Shown here piece by piece: positions 42,849-54,618 of a stretch of DNA of 64,000 nucleotides. Position 1 is the first letter of the stretch, and every line of letters begins with the position of its first letter. The notes beneath the pieces are model-generated. The model searched no databases. It was not told where the DNA came from and saw only the letters and a list, made by a program, of their open reading frames with translations. The stretch covers positions 62,001 to 126,000 of the forward strand of contig WNNJ02000052.1 in assembly GCA_012934845.2 (NCBI GenBank), read 5' to 3'. The position numbers were made by a program, and so were the translations under genes. This DNA is from Pomphorhynchus laevis. Lineage: Eukaryota > Acanthocephala > Palaeacanthocephala > Echinorhynchida > Pomphorhynchidae.

Positions 42849-45800
42849 ATGCCAGTTGATAAGACGTTGTACGACATACTGGGAGTGTCTCCAAACGCCA
42901 GTTCATCTGAGATTAAGAAAGCATACTATCATCTAGCTAAGCGTTACCACCCTGACAAAAATGCTGATCACGGAGACAAGGTAATTTGTTTCATTTGATC
43001 AACATTTATTATCTATATTTTTAGTTTAAAGAGATAAGTTTCGCATATGACGTTCTATCAAATGATGATAAAAAGAGAATATACGACATGCATGGTCTGG
43101 AAGGATTGAAAGAAGGAGCGGCTTCAGGAGGTTTTGCAGGTAATTATTTTTTATTGATTAAACAAAAAATGCTTAGGTTCTAGAAATTTCCTAATTACCA
43201 AGGGCATTTGTGTATACAAACATTGATTGGTTTATACAATTAACAATTGTATAAATTGTTAATATTATAAATTTCAAAAATTTATACAATTAACAATTGT
43301 ATAAATTGTTAATATTATAAATTTCAAAAATTTATACAATTAACAATTGTATAAATTGTTAATATTATAAATTTCAAAAATTTATACAATTAACAATTGT
43401 ATAAATTGTTAATATTATAAATCTCAAAAATGTAATAATTTTTAATAATTTAAAAATTTCTTGAATGTCTTTAATAAGATTTCTTGTATTTAACTGTTGT
43501 AATTTCTTATTAAGGAATTAAATCACGGCTACTAGTCACATGTTTTGATTTTCTGTGTTTAATCATTTCAATTTTGATAATGACGTTCAATATGAAATAA
43601 GACATTTTTTAAGGAACATGCTATCAAAAGGGTATAAATATAGATTAAATAATAACAACGACAAAAATAAAATTTACAATTCGTTATATAATAACTTAAA
43701 TGATTACTTTAGTAAGCTGATTAATAGTGAAAGCTTAAATACATCAAAGATAATCATTTGGAAAACTTATAATTAGATAAAATTAGAGAGAAAATAAAAA
43801 TAACAAACAATTAAAAATGGAAATATAAAATTAATAAAGATATGTATACAGAACTTACTAAATTAAAGGATAACTATATAATAACAACTATTGATAAAGC
43901 TAGTAATAACTTTGTCTTCATATGCAAAAAGCTTTATTATGATATACTAATGAAAGAGGTTAATTCTAATGATTTAAATGTAAATCCAGCATATGAACTT
44001 AGTGAGTTGAGTTTAGAAACAATTATTACAAGTCACTGTTCTATAATGGATAAAAAGGGTATAAAGGTTGAATTAGATAATAAAACTATACCTATATTAT
44101 ATTGGAATCCAAAATTACATAAAAATCCAATAAAACCTAGGTTCATATGTAGTGCGTTTAAATGTACATTAAAACCACTTTCTGTCTATATGAATAAAAT
44201 ACTTAAAGTAATTAAAGCACACTTTAAAAAATATTGCAAGGTAATCGAAATTAATACTGGTATAAAACACTATTTCAGTATTAATTCTACAAAAGAATTT
44301 TTAGAACAGACAAAAGGAATAAATTTTCAAAATATAAATACATACGATTTTAGTACGCCTTATACAAATCTAGATTTAGTAGATATTAAAGAAGCGTTAT
44401 TAGAATTAATTAACCTTTTTTTTGTAAAAAGATATACATATATATGTTATAATAATTATAACGCCTATCTAACAAAAATTAAACCATCAAATAAATATAA
44501 ATATATGGATAAAATTGAATTAATAGTAATCCTTAAATATTTTGATAAATCAAAATTATTTAAAAGTATCTATATTTAGACAAATAAAAGATGTTTCAAG
44601 TTACTTTTTAAAAGGATAAAAAGAGTATAAAGTTTTAATCAGATGATAAAATTTTATTTGGATCCAAATATTAATCGAATTAAATCGCAGCTACTAGTTG
44701 CATGTTTTGAATTTCTTTGTTTAATCATTTCGATTTTGATTTTTTGCACAGTTAATGACTTACTTTCAATATAAAATCGAAATAAGTTTTTTTTATTATA
44801 GAACAATATAATTTCAATATATTCGTATATGATAATATTTTATAATATTATATTTGCTAATCCTTAGTGTTATATTCATTAATATACTTAATATTAGCTT
44901 TTATAAATTTATCAAAAGTTTATTTAATTTATTATTATTTTCTTGTTAATTATTAATTCTCGTTTTAGGCTTTGAGGATATTATTGGTAGAATGTTTGGA
45001 GGATCGAGTATGTTTGGAGGTAGTCCTTTTGGTATGTTTAGTGGAATGCAACACCACGGCAGTCAGCGTAGGAAAGCAAGAGAAATTGCTCATCCATTAA
45101 GGTCAGTGTTTTATTGTGGTATTTTGCAAGTAGCTCCATTTTTAGAGTTACTTTGAATGAATTATACACTGGTACAACTAAAACAACTGAAGTCAAACGA
45201 AGGATAATATGCAGCGCTTGTGATGGGTTCGTTGTAATTTAATTCAACTGCCGTGATTTTACGAATTACACTTTACAAGTAACCTTTTATAATAAAATTA
45301 ATTTTATTAACCTTACGACAGTTTTACAGTAAAGATTTTTAGTGAAACACTTGTCTTCTTTTTGGGAACTACCAGGTTTCAGCAGTTCATCGTATTTTGT
45401 TTTTATTTTCTCACAAACGTGTTTGCACAAATATAAAATGTATTTTGCATTTTTTGATTATATATACATTACATTTTACATTTTATTTTATTGGTTATTA
45501 TTCATAATGTAAATTATTTATCATTACATTCAAACAAGAAATAACTAAATTAAAATTAATTTAATATTATTTAAAATATCATATTTTTGTAATTAATATA
45601 TTTCTATTCATACCATATTTTAACATTATATTTATATAATTAATATTGATTTTGTTTAATTAATATATAGAATTATTATAATATAGAATTATCATATTTT
45701 AAAATGTCAATTATTTTAAATTATTTTACTATTTCTTTAGCTTACGAAAATATCAATAAATTCTAGAAAAAAATACTTTTAACTCAGTAGCTATAAAAAG

Positions 45801-48800
45801 CTGGTGGAAAGTGGGTAAAATCATGTTGTAGCCGCGAATTTATTCTTCGAAAAGGCTTTGATCGTGTTCTGGGTCGCAATTGCTTTTTAGGAATGCTTTA
45901 TTATGCCAAAGTTTTGTTCCCTATCATGTTTACATGAATATCGATACTGTCAGCTTCTGCTAGCATGGGTTCCACGTTAGAATATAATCACTGCTATTGA
46001 CTGACGACTTTGTTTTGTTGAATTCAATTGATGGAGATTCAAACCGAATGCTCCATCGCTTTACAATAAACGTTAATTAATTCCAAAATTGTTCCAATTT
46101 GCATCTTTTTACACATTTTTTAATTTGCATTTTTTAATGAACGAGAAGTTTTCTGCTGACAAGTCATAGTTTAAGTACTTCACTACTAATTTTTGGGAAC
46201 GAATGTGATATTGGTAACCGAATCATCTCATCGATCATTATGTAGATTCGTATTTTTTTGTTTCTGAGCAAAATCTGAAATTTAAAATATTAAAAAATGT
46301 GAATTGTTTTTGTTTTAAATTGTCAAATATATAATGTAACTGAGCGGTTTATATTTTATAATTTTAGGAAATAAAAAATTAGTTTCGCATTTTTTGTTGA
46401 ACCATGATTTTGTTATGAATGTTTCTCAAATTCATTTTTGTTTGCTAGGAGAGGCGGACCAGTTGGATGCTCAATTCAATGCTCGAAATGTAAAGGATCC
46501 GGAAAGTATGTAACTACAACACAAGTTGGTCCTGGAATGATCCAACAAGTGCACGGCAAATGTCCCGATTGTAACGGAGCTGGTTAGTATTTTTGCCAAG
46601 TGTCACTTAATAGCCAGCAAATTACAACATATTTGATAGTAAATGATGATATAGTTCGATTTAAAAATTGACTTACAGAGAATAGTTTACAGAAATTACA
46701 TAAATCGAAATTACTTAATTCGTAGATTTGTCTATGGGCTATTTAACGTGGTGCATTTAATAAATCCTTTAGTTGATTTTAGTTTAATTCCATTGGATAA
46801 GTTGACTTCAATATTTTCTAAATAATCTATTAAACAGATCAATTGTATATTTAAAAACTTATTTGTATAATTATCCGTATATTTCAAAAGTTAGTTGGTT
46901 AGTTTGTTATTTGTATCAACATTATAATTTTTAACGTTTTTACTCATTTCTTACTTTAGTTGTATCCCTATATTTTTAATTTTTGATGATGTGCGTCAAA
47001 ACTTTCGAAAGTTGAAATAATATGTTCATTTTGTATGCAAAGGAATTAGTTTAAATTCTATTAATTCTTGTTTTTAAATTAAATTGGAGAGTTAAAATTC
47101 CTCTTGGACATATTATCAATATACGGATTTATGAAACACTATATATACGCTATTAATTATATCTGAAATATTAATATACGTGAATCCATCAACTGTTATA
47201 TTCGTATGTAAAAGTTCATCAAACATAAATATTCAAAAATAAGCTTTTTAAATATAATGGTTTATTGTACTTTATTATTTATGTTTTTGGTTTTAAGGCG
47301 AAAGTATTAAAGACAGCGATCGTTGTAAGAAATGCAAAGGAAGTAAAGTCGTTGATGATGTAAAGGTACTTGAGGTTGCCATTCGACCTGGCATGAAGAA
47401 TGGGGACAATATACCATTTAAAAGCGAGGGAAACTGCCTAGTATGACTACCGACATCATATTGAATACTATATTAGTTTTCCCATTTTAGCCTGGTGCGG
47501 AAGCGGGTGACATCATTGTTGTTCTACAACAGGAACAGCATGAAACGTTTATTCCTAGAGATCAAGACCTATTTATAAAACTTGAAATTAATTTAACAGA
47601 AAGTCTTTGCGGCTTCCGCATTCCGATTAAACATTTAGACGGCAGAGTTCTTATCCTAGTACATGCACCGAATGATCCAATTACATCAGGTATTCTATAA
47701 GATAAGAATTGAGAATGTGTTTCTTGGATGACTTAATATATTTCAGATTGTTTCCGTGCTGTGATGAATGAAGGAATGCCTCATCCAAAATATGGTGAAA
47801 AGGGACATCTCATAGTTACTTTTGACGTGAAGTTTCCTGGACCAAATGAATTATCAGCAGCTAATTTGAACGTTAGTATTTTTTTATTCGAAATTTTTTA
47901 ATCCGCCGTTTCAATAAATAATTATAAAACCGTACAATTTGAGGTGTAAATGTAAAAGTCTATGTGAATATCCACAATGTTAAAACAATATGTCGTGATT
48001 AGAATTGCCTACTATATTTATATAACTATTCTCTTTAAAAAATTTCAAATGGTAATTTCGAAAATAAAAATCTGTCTTATATTTTGTGAATAATTAGTAA
48101 CTGTGCTGGTTTTCATATCTTACGGAGAGACTAAATTGTTGGTATTTATGCATCAGTTTATTAATATGTTCATTTTAACCGGAGGTAGATAACTCATGGT
48201 GCATGCGCGTTTATGTGGCGCATTAGTTGATGCACAATGGCGCATTATCTTTTTATAAAGACTGGATTTTCTTATAAAGTTGTTAATAAAAATTTTCAGT
48301 TATTTTACGATTATTTCCTTATTATCGAAAACAAAGTTATTATCGAAAAAAACTTATTATCGAAAACAAAGTTATATATTTTTCAACATCTTTGATTGAA
48401 AAGGGTAAATATTTTAAAAATATGCGGGTTCTTGCAACAAAAAATTGGCGCATTTGATATTCTCTCAAAGGGAAATTGGCGCTTCATCGAAAAGTGTTGG
48501 TCACCTCTGATTTAAACAGCTCACTAATTGGATCACTCTATAGAAACATACAAACTAAATTTCGTCAATTGTATGAACTTTAAATATATTTTAAAAATGA
48601 AAATATCCTAAAAAGAAATTTTATATTCTAATATTTTTATGGACTGATTAATAACGTGTATTTGAATAAAGATTAGTGATCGTCAAGCGGAAATTAGCGG
48701 TTATCAGGCCGAAATGCCGTGTTATCACGTTATGGCCTTTGTTTCTTGAACCAACATCACAATGAGCCAAATGAACGCAAGTGATGTATTTTCTCTGATG

Positions 48801-51358
48801 TGATTATCTAGAATAATTCCTTATTCCAGCATAGGATATGTGCGTTTATAAAAAATGTCTACTTAAGAGCATAAATTTATTGTAATAAATAAAAAAATAA
48901 AATTTATTTGAAATGTTACATTATCGATCATACCCCACAACTCATTGCGTTAATCATTATTGTCATTATTATATAAATAATTTCAATATTTTAATGAATG
49001 AAAATACAATTTATAAGACTACATCGAGTACTTTATTTGCTAAGCTAAATTTTGTAAATTTAGTAATTTTGTAAATTTAATAAATATTAGATTATATCAG
49101 CAGAAAATGTTATGTTATCAGATTATGACTTTTGTTCTTAACCAAATATTGCAGCGGGTCGAACTCTTATTTACTATTTAAAAAATTAAAAACTATTTTA
49201 ATAATACCTTGTTAAAAATTCGAAATCTTAATTGGTTTGTAAAAAATAGGTATAATAGTATTTTAAGGTTTTTGCTTGTATATGATAAATCGTATTTATT
49301 TTTTATCAATAAACCATTTTATTTGTGTAACATTCTATTAGTGCACCAAACTGTTTATTAAAAAGTTCATTAAATATCTTAATATTTTAGTATTTTTTCT
49401 TAATATTTTAATTTATCGAAATATCTTAAACTTTAAAAGAATTTTTATAGTTCTGAATTTTTGTGAACCGATTAAAAGATAATTATAATAAAGGTTGGAC
49501 CAATTATTAGAAAAAAGATTGCAATTCTTCGTGAGGAACTGCTATGTTATCAATACTAATGCCAAGCTTGTAATGAAGTTTATTCGAAACTTAAATTTAA
49601 GCTTAGTAAGTTTTCTCGATAATTTTATCTTTAAAGGATATCACTTTACCGTTTTTGAAGGATAATAATTACTCTTTATTGCAATTCAGACAGATAACAG
49701 CTATCTAATTTTAAATAGTTGGTACTGATTCATTATTGATAAATAATTATTGAAGCTGGATCACAGGAAATAAGAAATTATTTTTGATATTTCGCTAACT
49801 ATACTGTTAGCATCTTCAGAAAATTTTCTGAAGATGCTAACAGTAGTTAGCGAAATATCAAAAATAATTTCTTATTTCCTGTGATCCAGCTTCAATAATT
49901 ATTTAGCTATCTAATTACTCAATAACCTCTACAACCTTCCAATCCTCACTTTAAATATGATCTATGATTTATTGTACACCCGTCCTATCAATATTTGATA
50001 ATTTGAGTATTTTGAATTTTGGAGCAGTATCAATCAAACCTAAAATTTATTTTTATATTTTGATAGCCGTTGCTATAGATTAAAACACAATTTGTTTATT
50101 ATGTCAAATGAACAAATTATGTTCTGTTTTTCTGATGATAATTCCAAATTCCAAATTTAATAAACAAATCAAAGTTATTTTAAATAGTTGATACTGATCC
50201 ATTATTGATAAATAATTATTTGAGCTGGATCAAAGAGAAGAAGAAAGTATTTTTGATATTTCGCCAACTACTGTTAGCATCTTCAGAAAATTTTCTGAAG
50301 ATGCTAACAGAAGTAGTTAGCGAAATATCAAAAATAATTACGTCTTTCGTTTGATCCAGCTGCAATAATTATAAATTGAAATTATTTATTTTTAATTAAA
50401 TTATATAATCGATTAATAGAAAATTACAATAACTATTGGACCACTTATTAGAATAAAGATTACAGGTCTTCATGATCAACTGCTATCTTATCAAGTTTTT
50501 GCTTTTTAGGATTAAGTAATTAAAATTAATAAAAATATTACATAATGGAAGCTAAATTTATATTTGTTTTTTTTATATTTTCTTATCGTAGTTTATGCAC
50601 TGGAATGCATAAAATATGCAATTATGGATTATCAATGTTTATTGAGTGTCATCTTCTACTTTATTTAATACGATTAAAACATACAAGCTAAAAACTATTA
50701 AGGAAACTGATAATCTTAAGTTGTAAGTTTACAATTTTAAGTTATATTTCTGTGTGTAAATAAAACATCAAAATTGCAAATCAATGACGTTGTAAATCTA
50801 TACGAATCGTCAAACAAATTTATTAAATCAAATCTGACGATTTAACAAATTATTTAAATTGTAGTTGTACACTTAAATGCATGTTCAGAATGCAATTTTT
50901 GCAGTCAAATTAAAGCAAATGTTATAAGGGGTGTAGTATATGATTATTAAACATATTTGAATGTGTATCATTTTAATTTATCTTATTTTATGAATGAAAT
51001 TAAATTTGGCATTGATATTTTTGCTGACTCGAAATTTTGCTTATGAATTCACAGATAATTTTGAATTTGTCACTAATCAAATATAATAGTTATCATCATA
51101 TCTTGTGGTATATTGATTATGGATAATATGGTTATTATTATTTTATTTTTTGTTCAGAAATTGAAGAAATATTTACCGCCTAAACCAGAAGTTCACATTC
51201 CCACTGAAGCCGAAGCTGAACATTCAATAGAAGAAGTGCATATGATTGAATACGAGCACACGAGAGGTGGGGACGGAGCTTCACACATGGACGGCGCGTA
51301 TCAATCTGATGAGGAGGACAGTGGCCCTCGTGTTGTTCAACAATGCCATACATCGTAA
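42849..51358 (+). CDS. DNAJA: DNAJA-type (type I) Hsp40 co-chaperone, nine exons
   Basis: The 420-residue protein delivers substrates to Hsp70 and stimulates its ATPase. Exons: 42849-42980, 43025-43139, 44969-45101, 45146-45226, 46449-46582, 47298-47440, 47491-47689, 47747-47871 and 51158-51358. All junctions are GT/AG and keep frame. The J domain (residues 4-70) has HPD at 34-36. A Gly/Phe region follows (about 83-112, [16 protein letters not shown]). Four zinc motifs are CSACDG (149), CSKCKGSG (165), CPDCNGAG (192) and CKKCKGSK (208). The substrate-binding and dimerisation domains come after. The end CHTS is a CaaX box expected to be farnesylated, as in DNAJA1. A TTTATTTGACATTTCAG acceptor abuts the ATG, so a 5'-UTR intron is likely. 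Introns 2 and 8 carry repeats. Confidence 0.95.
43231..43430 (+). repeat. Four tandem 50-bp AT-rich units in DNAJA intron 2
   Basis: Units start at 43231, 43281, 43331 and 43381. Each begins TTTATACAATTAACAATTG and includes the palindrome TATACAATT-AAC-AATTGTATA. They are identical except for one substitution in the last unit, so the amplification is recent. Confidence 0.9.
43513..44775 (+). mobile_element. Penelope-like element fragment flanked by direct repeats, in DNAJA intron 2
   Basis: An open frame at 43842-44579 (245 codons) encodes the N-terminal and first RT blocks of a [43 protein letters not shown] and [21 protein letters not shown] preceding frame at 43555-43776 likely belongs to the N-terminal region. 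The RT catalytic box and any GIY-YIG domain are absent. A sequence with AATTAAATC-C-GCTACTAGT and TTTAATCATTTC-ATTTTGAT occurs at 43513-43572 and again at 44675-44740, about 85% alike, like the terminal repeats (pLTRs) of PLEs. It is very AT-rich and oriented with the gene. Confidence 0.75.
49709..49904 (+). repeat. Foldback (palindromic) repeat, copy 1
   Basis: The arms 49741-49823 and 49824-49904 are near-perfect reverse complements. The only difference seen is an extra TA in the left arm near 49802, and the centre is AGAAAATTTTCT. The outer ends are AATAATTATTGAAGCTGGATC. A 32-bp lead-in (TTAAATAGTTGGTACTGATT...) is shared with copy 2. No ORF is present. It is MITE- or foldback-like. Confidence 0.9.
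50179..50373 (+). repeat. Foldback (palindromic) repeat, copy 2
   Basis: It has the same layout as copy 1, with arms around a centre of AGAAAATTTTCT (near 50290). The inner halves are near-identical to copy 1, while the outer part differs (AAAGAGAAGAAGAAAG against ACAGGAAATAAGAAAT). The right arm has an extra AAG near 50310. Confidence 0.9.
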
Positions 51359-51639
51359 TTGTGACCTTTGACAACAAAATCGACACATTTTCTACAATCA
51401 CTTGTTGCTAATGATTTTACATTATAAATTAGTTATATAAGTTGAATATCACAAGTCGATGTGTGTAATAATACGGTTTCGTCTGATTTTTATCACAGAA
51501 GAGTTAATAATTTTAATGTGCAATTGCATTCGAAATTTTGAGCTTTTACTGACAATTAAATGTAGCCTCATTAGCTTCAGCTACTGAAGCTCACGCGAAT
51601 TGAATTTCTTAATACTAATGGGAATGTGCCTTATTTTTC

Positions 51640-53690
51640 AACTTTAGCATAAAATCAAATTTTTTAAACTTAATTTGAAATGCTTAGTGGGTCTGATTTC
51701 ATAATTTAGGTTTCATTGGTTTTTCATTATTCAAGATATCCTAATTTATTTATAATTTTAATAATTTATATCGTCGCTATATAAACTACTGTCTATATTT
51801 CAAAAATGCTTAGATACAAACTGAAACCGCTTCAATTAAGCTTATTCGGATCTTTTCAGTTTGAGGCACTTTGTCCAAATTACCCCAAAATCCTTTTTTT
51901 GTACATCTTTATGTTCTCTTTCGAATGGCGTATAATGTTTTACGAGAAATGCGTTTGGGTTAAAAATTTATTTATTTTTCATAAAAATTTCAAATTAAAT
52001 TTCAAATTTTTCTCAACTCCCAATGAACCCAAAACTTTATTTTTGTAAAATATATCAATAACCTTTGTAATTGTAATCATTTTAAAATATTTCAATAAAG
52101 GATTCAAAAAATATTTATTTATTTTTCTAAAATTACAGATTTTATTTCAATATATCTTGAAAAATACAAATACTACCCCTTTTATCACGCTATTCTAATC
52201 GCCACATTATCTATGGCCTATATTTTAAAATGTAATTGTATATTGCTTTTAAAAGTAATTCTAAATTAATTGTAAATATTTTTTAATTTTGATCGATCAA
52301 TCGATTGTTTTTGTAAAAATTTGATGCTATTATTAGACATCAATAACTTTATAATTTTTGATGATTAATAATATAAATTTAGAATGGATATTGCGAAACA
52401 TTTCATTTCAGTTTGACGCAATTTTTTCAAATTATCCAAAAAGCCTGTTTATTGGACATTTTCATGTGATTTTACAAATGGCGTATGATTTTTTTGGGAG
52501 AAATTCGTTTGGGTTAAAAAAATTTAAATTTAATATTTTCTCTATGGTATTGTGGGGTGCACAGCCTAGAATTGCATAGATTGGAACACCGAACTGTAAA
52601 TAATTCTGTTGAGTTTGCTAGCTCAGAAGGAAATCATACTCAACAAATTGAGTCTACATGATACCAGCTTAAATCAAATAGAACTTATTGATCTGTTGAT
52701 CATAATAAAACAATGACAATTCTTTTTAAATGTAACCGCATAGTTTAATCACATATTTCTCCCCCTTTCTTCCCATTCGCTTGATGTCGCTGACCATCAA
52801 CAATTTGGGACCTCATTTACTAATTCAGTAAATAAGACCCCAATTGTTGCGAACCTTCAACATCAAGCGGAGGGGAGCAAGGGGGATATAAAAAGAATAA
52901 TGAAAATAAATTGCAACAAATTTACAACGGAAGATCAGTTGCATCAAAATGCATTCAATGAATTTTAAAATCCTTTTTTGAAATATTCGGGATCGATTGT
53001 TCGATCAAAATCAAAATATGCTCAAAAATATGCATATTTTAAAAGAACATTTTGAATAACTTGTTTTGAATGATTCAAATTTATTACTATTTTCAGCTTA
53101 AGTCAATATAACTGTTCTGTTTACGATAACGCAATAAACATTATATGTTAGCATTGAAAAATTTTGAGATATTTTAAATTACTTTTTGAACAAAAAATAA
53201 AAAATCTAATGTCTATTTCGTTAGAGCATAGAAAAAATCTCAAATCATTATATATAACATATGATATATGACAAATACCTAAAAATAATTGTTTAAGTTT
53301 ATAGCATTAAAATTTAAATTAAATTTTAAATTTTTATGTAAAAATTTAAATTTTAAAATTTTTAATCAAAACGAATTTCTCCAACAGAATTTATACGATA
53401 TTCGATAAAGCACATGAAGATTTACAGAATTTTTGCGTAATCTAGACAAAGTGCCTCAAACTGAAAAGATCCGAATAAGCTTAATTGAAGCGGTTTCAGT
53501 TTGTATCTAAGCATTTTTGAAATATAGACAGTAGTTTATATAGCAACGATATAAATTATTAAAATTATAAATAAATTAGGATATCTTGAATAATGAAAAA
53601 CCAATGAAACCTAAATTATGAAATTAGACCCACTAAGCATTTCAAATTAAGTTTAAAAAATTTGATTTCCATGCTAAAGTTGAATAAAAT
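51640..53690. repeat. Large inverted repeat in the DNAJA/ACBD3 convergent spacer
   Basis: The outer arms (about 51640-51880 and 53445-53690) are nearly identical reverse complements: AAGCTTATTCGGATCTTTTC and others. Homology continues inward in diverged form (51880-52015 against 53290-53445, sharing a GGCACTTTGTC...ATGGCGTATAA...GAAATGCGTTTGGG-type string). A third partial copy lies at 52405-52530. It has no coding potential and is probably a foldback or MITE-like family. Confidence 0.85.
52758..52888. repeat. Long imperfect stem-loop (about 130 nt)
   Basis: The left arm, TCCCCCTTTCTTCCCATTCG then CTTGATGT...CAACAATTTGGGACC, pairs with the right arm, GACCCCAATTGTTG...ACATCAAGCGGAGGGGAGC then AAGGGGGAT. 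The terminal loop is closed by ATTTACT/AGTAAAT. It lies at the centre of the larger inverted repeat. It could be a small MITE or a hairpin RNA precursor. Nothing visible decides between these. Confidence 0.65.
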
Positions 53691-54610
53691 ATTGTGTATA
53701 TTGTACTTAAATAATATTATAATTAAATTAGATAATATAAAATATATTACGATCTTTGTTTCATTCATATATAATGAAGTAAAATATATTTGATTTTAAA
53801 TATAATATTAAATATATTTTATGAAATATAATTTATAATATATAATGTATTATATTTAATATTTAATATATTTAAGATAGATAACTATGTTTAATATTAT
53901 GTTTTTTGTTTTATATAATGTAGTAAAATATATTTGATTTAAAAGATAATATTAAATATATTTTATATAAAAATGTTCAAAACTTGATTTTTAAATATAA
54001 CATCGATTACATAATATCAATAAATTCAACTGAGTATAATTACTTACTGTAATTTTAATTATTTCCTAATTAGAAATTATTGATTTTATACTTTCTAGTT
54101 CATGTGTTAGCCTGCCAGACAAAATTATAGATTGTTGACGCTGTTAATTATCACATGCAGCTTTGTGTTTTGATTTAGAGTATGTTTAAAGAGAAACCCA
54201 TCTGGCAACTTATCAATCGATGGATATCATTCTAAGTTTTGTATAAGCAGAATTGTATGTCATCCAGGGAGCGCTATTTGTATACGTAGAGTTTGTAGTG
54301 AACCATGCAGTGAACTGCTACATACACGAACATTCGCTTTTCTAACTTTTGTAGCTGGACTTGCATCCGAGATTTAATTCTTTAATCTAAACTTTGAATA
54401 ATCATGCTTTTTAATTTTATTCACTAAAATAAATCAGTTAAATCAAACAAAGGAGTCAGTGTATATACAAATTTTCTGCATAAAGAAACTAAAACAGTCA
54501 ATTGCATTTTATTTTAAGTCTTTATTATTTTGAAAATTCCGTATTTTAAGAAATTCTGCTAAATGACTTTATATCAAATAAAAAAATAATCTGTTCATCT
54601 GAAGAAAAAA
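53690..54610. other. AT-rich spacer downstream of the ACBD3-like gene
   Basis: Positions 53700-54000 are near-repetitive A/T (AAATATATTTGATTTTAAA-type units occurring two to three times). 54090-54420 has mixed composition without a recognised frame. Confidence 0.5.
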
Positions 54611-54618
54611 GTTCACAG

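Larger units (their letters stand above)
47872..51157 (+). other. DNAJA: DNAJA intron 8 (3.3 kb), AT-rich
   Basis: The intron lies between AAC|GTTAG and TTCAG|AAA. Apart from two foldback repeats it shows no coding frame. A repeated segment AATTATTAGAA-AAAGATT-CA with CTGCTAT-TTATCA flanks the foldbacks (49495-49550 and 50430-50490), suggesting a larger local duplication of about 930 bp. Confidence 0.6.

Noticed and set aside
42801-42998. Start of DNAJA at the upstream in-frame Met (MYFFCIQLL...)
   Set aside because: The upstream 16 residues are AT-rich and end in a strong acceptor (TTTATTTGACATTTCAG). DNAJA proteins begin at MP-x-DK-T-LYD-type sequence, matching 42849.
43231-43430. CRISPR-like array
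   Set aside because: The units are contiguous with no spacers, and the context is a spliced eukaryotic gene.
51806-52579. ORFs at 51806-52048 and 52358-52579 as related genes (FQFEALCPNYPK against FQFDAIFSNYPK)
   Set aside because: The similarity is explained by the repeat family that forms the large inverted repeat. The opposite arm and the stop positions do not support coding.
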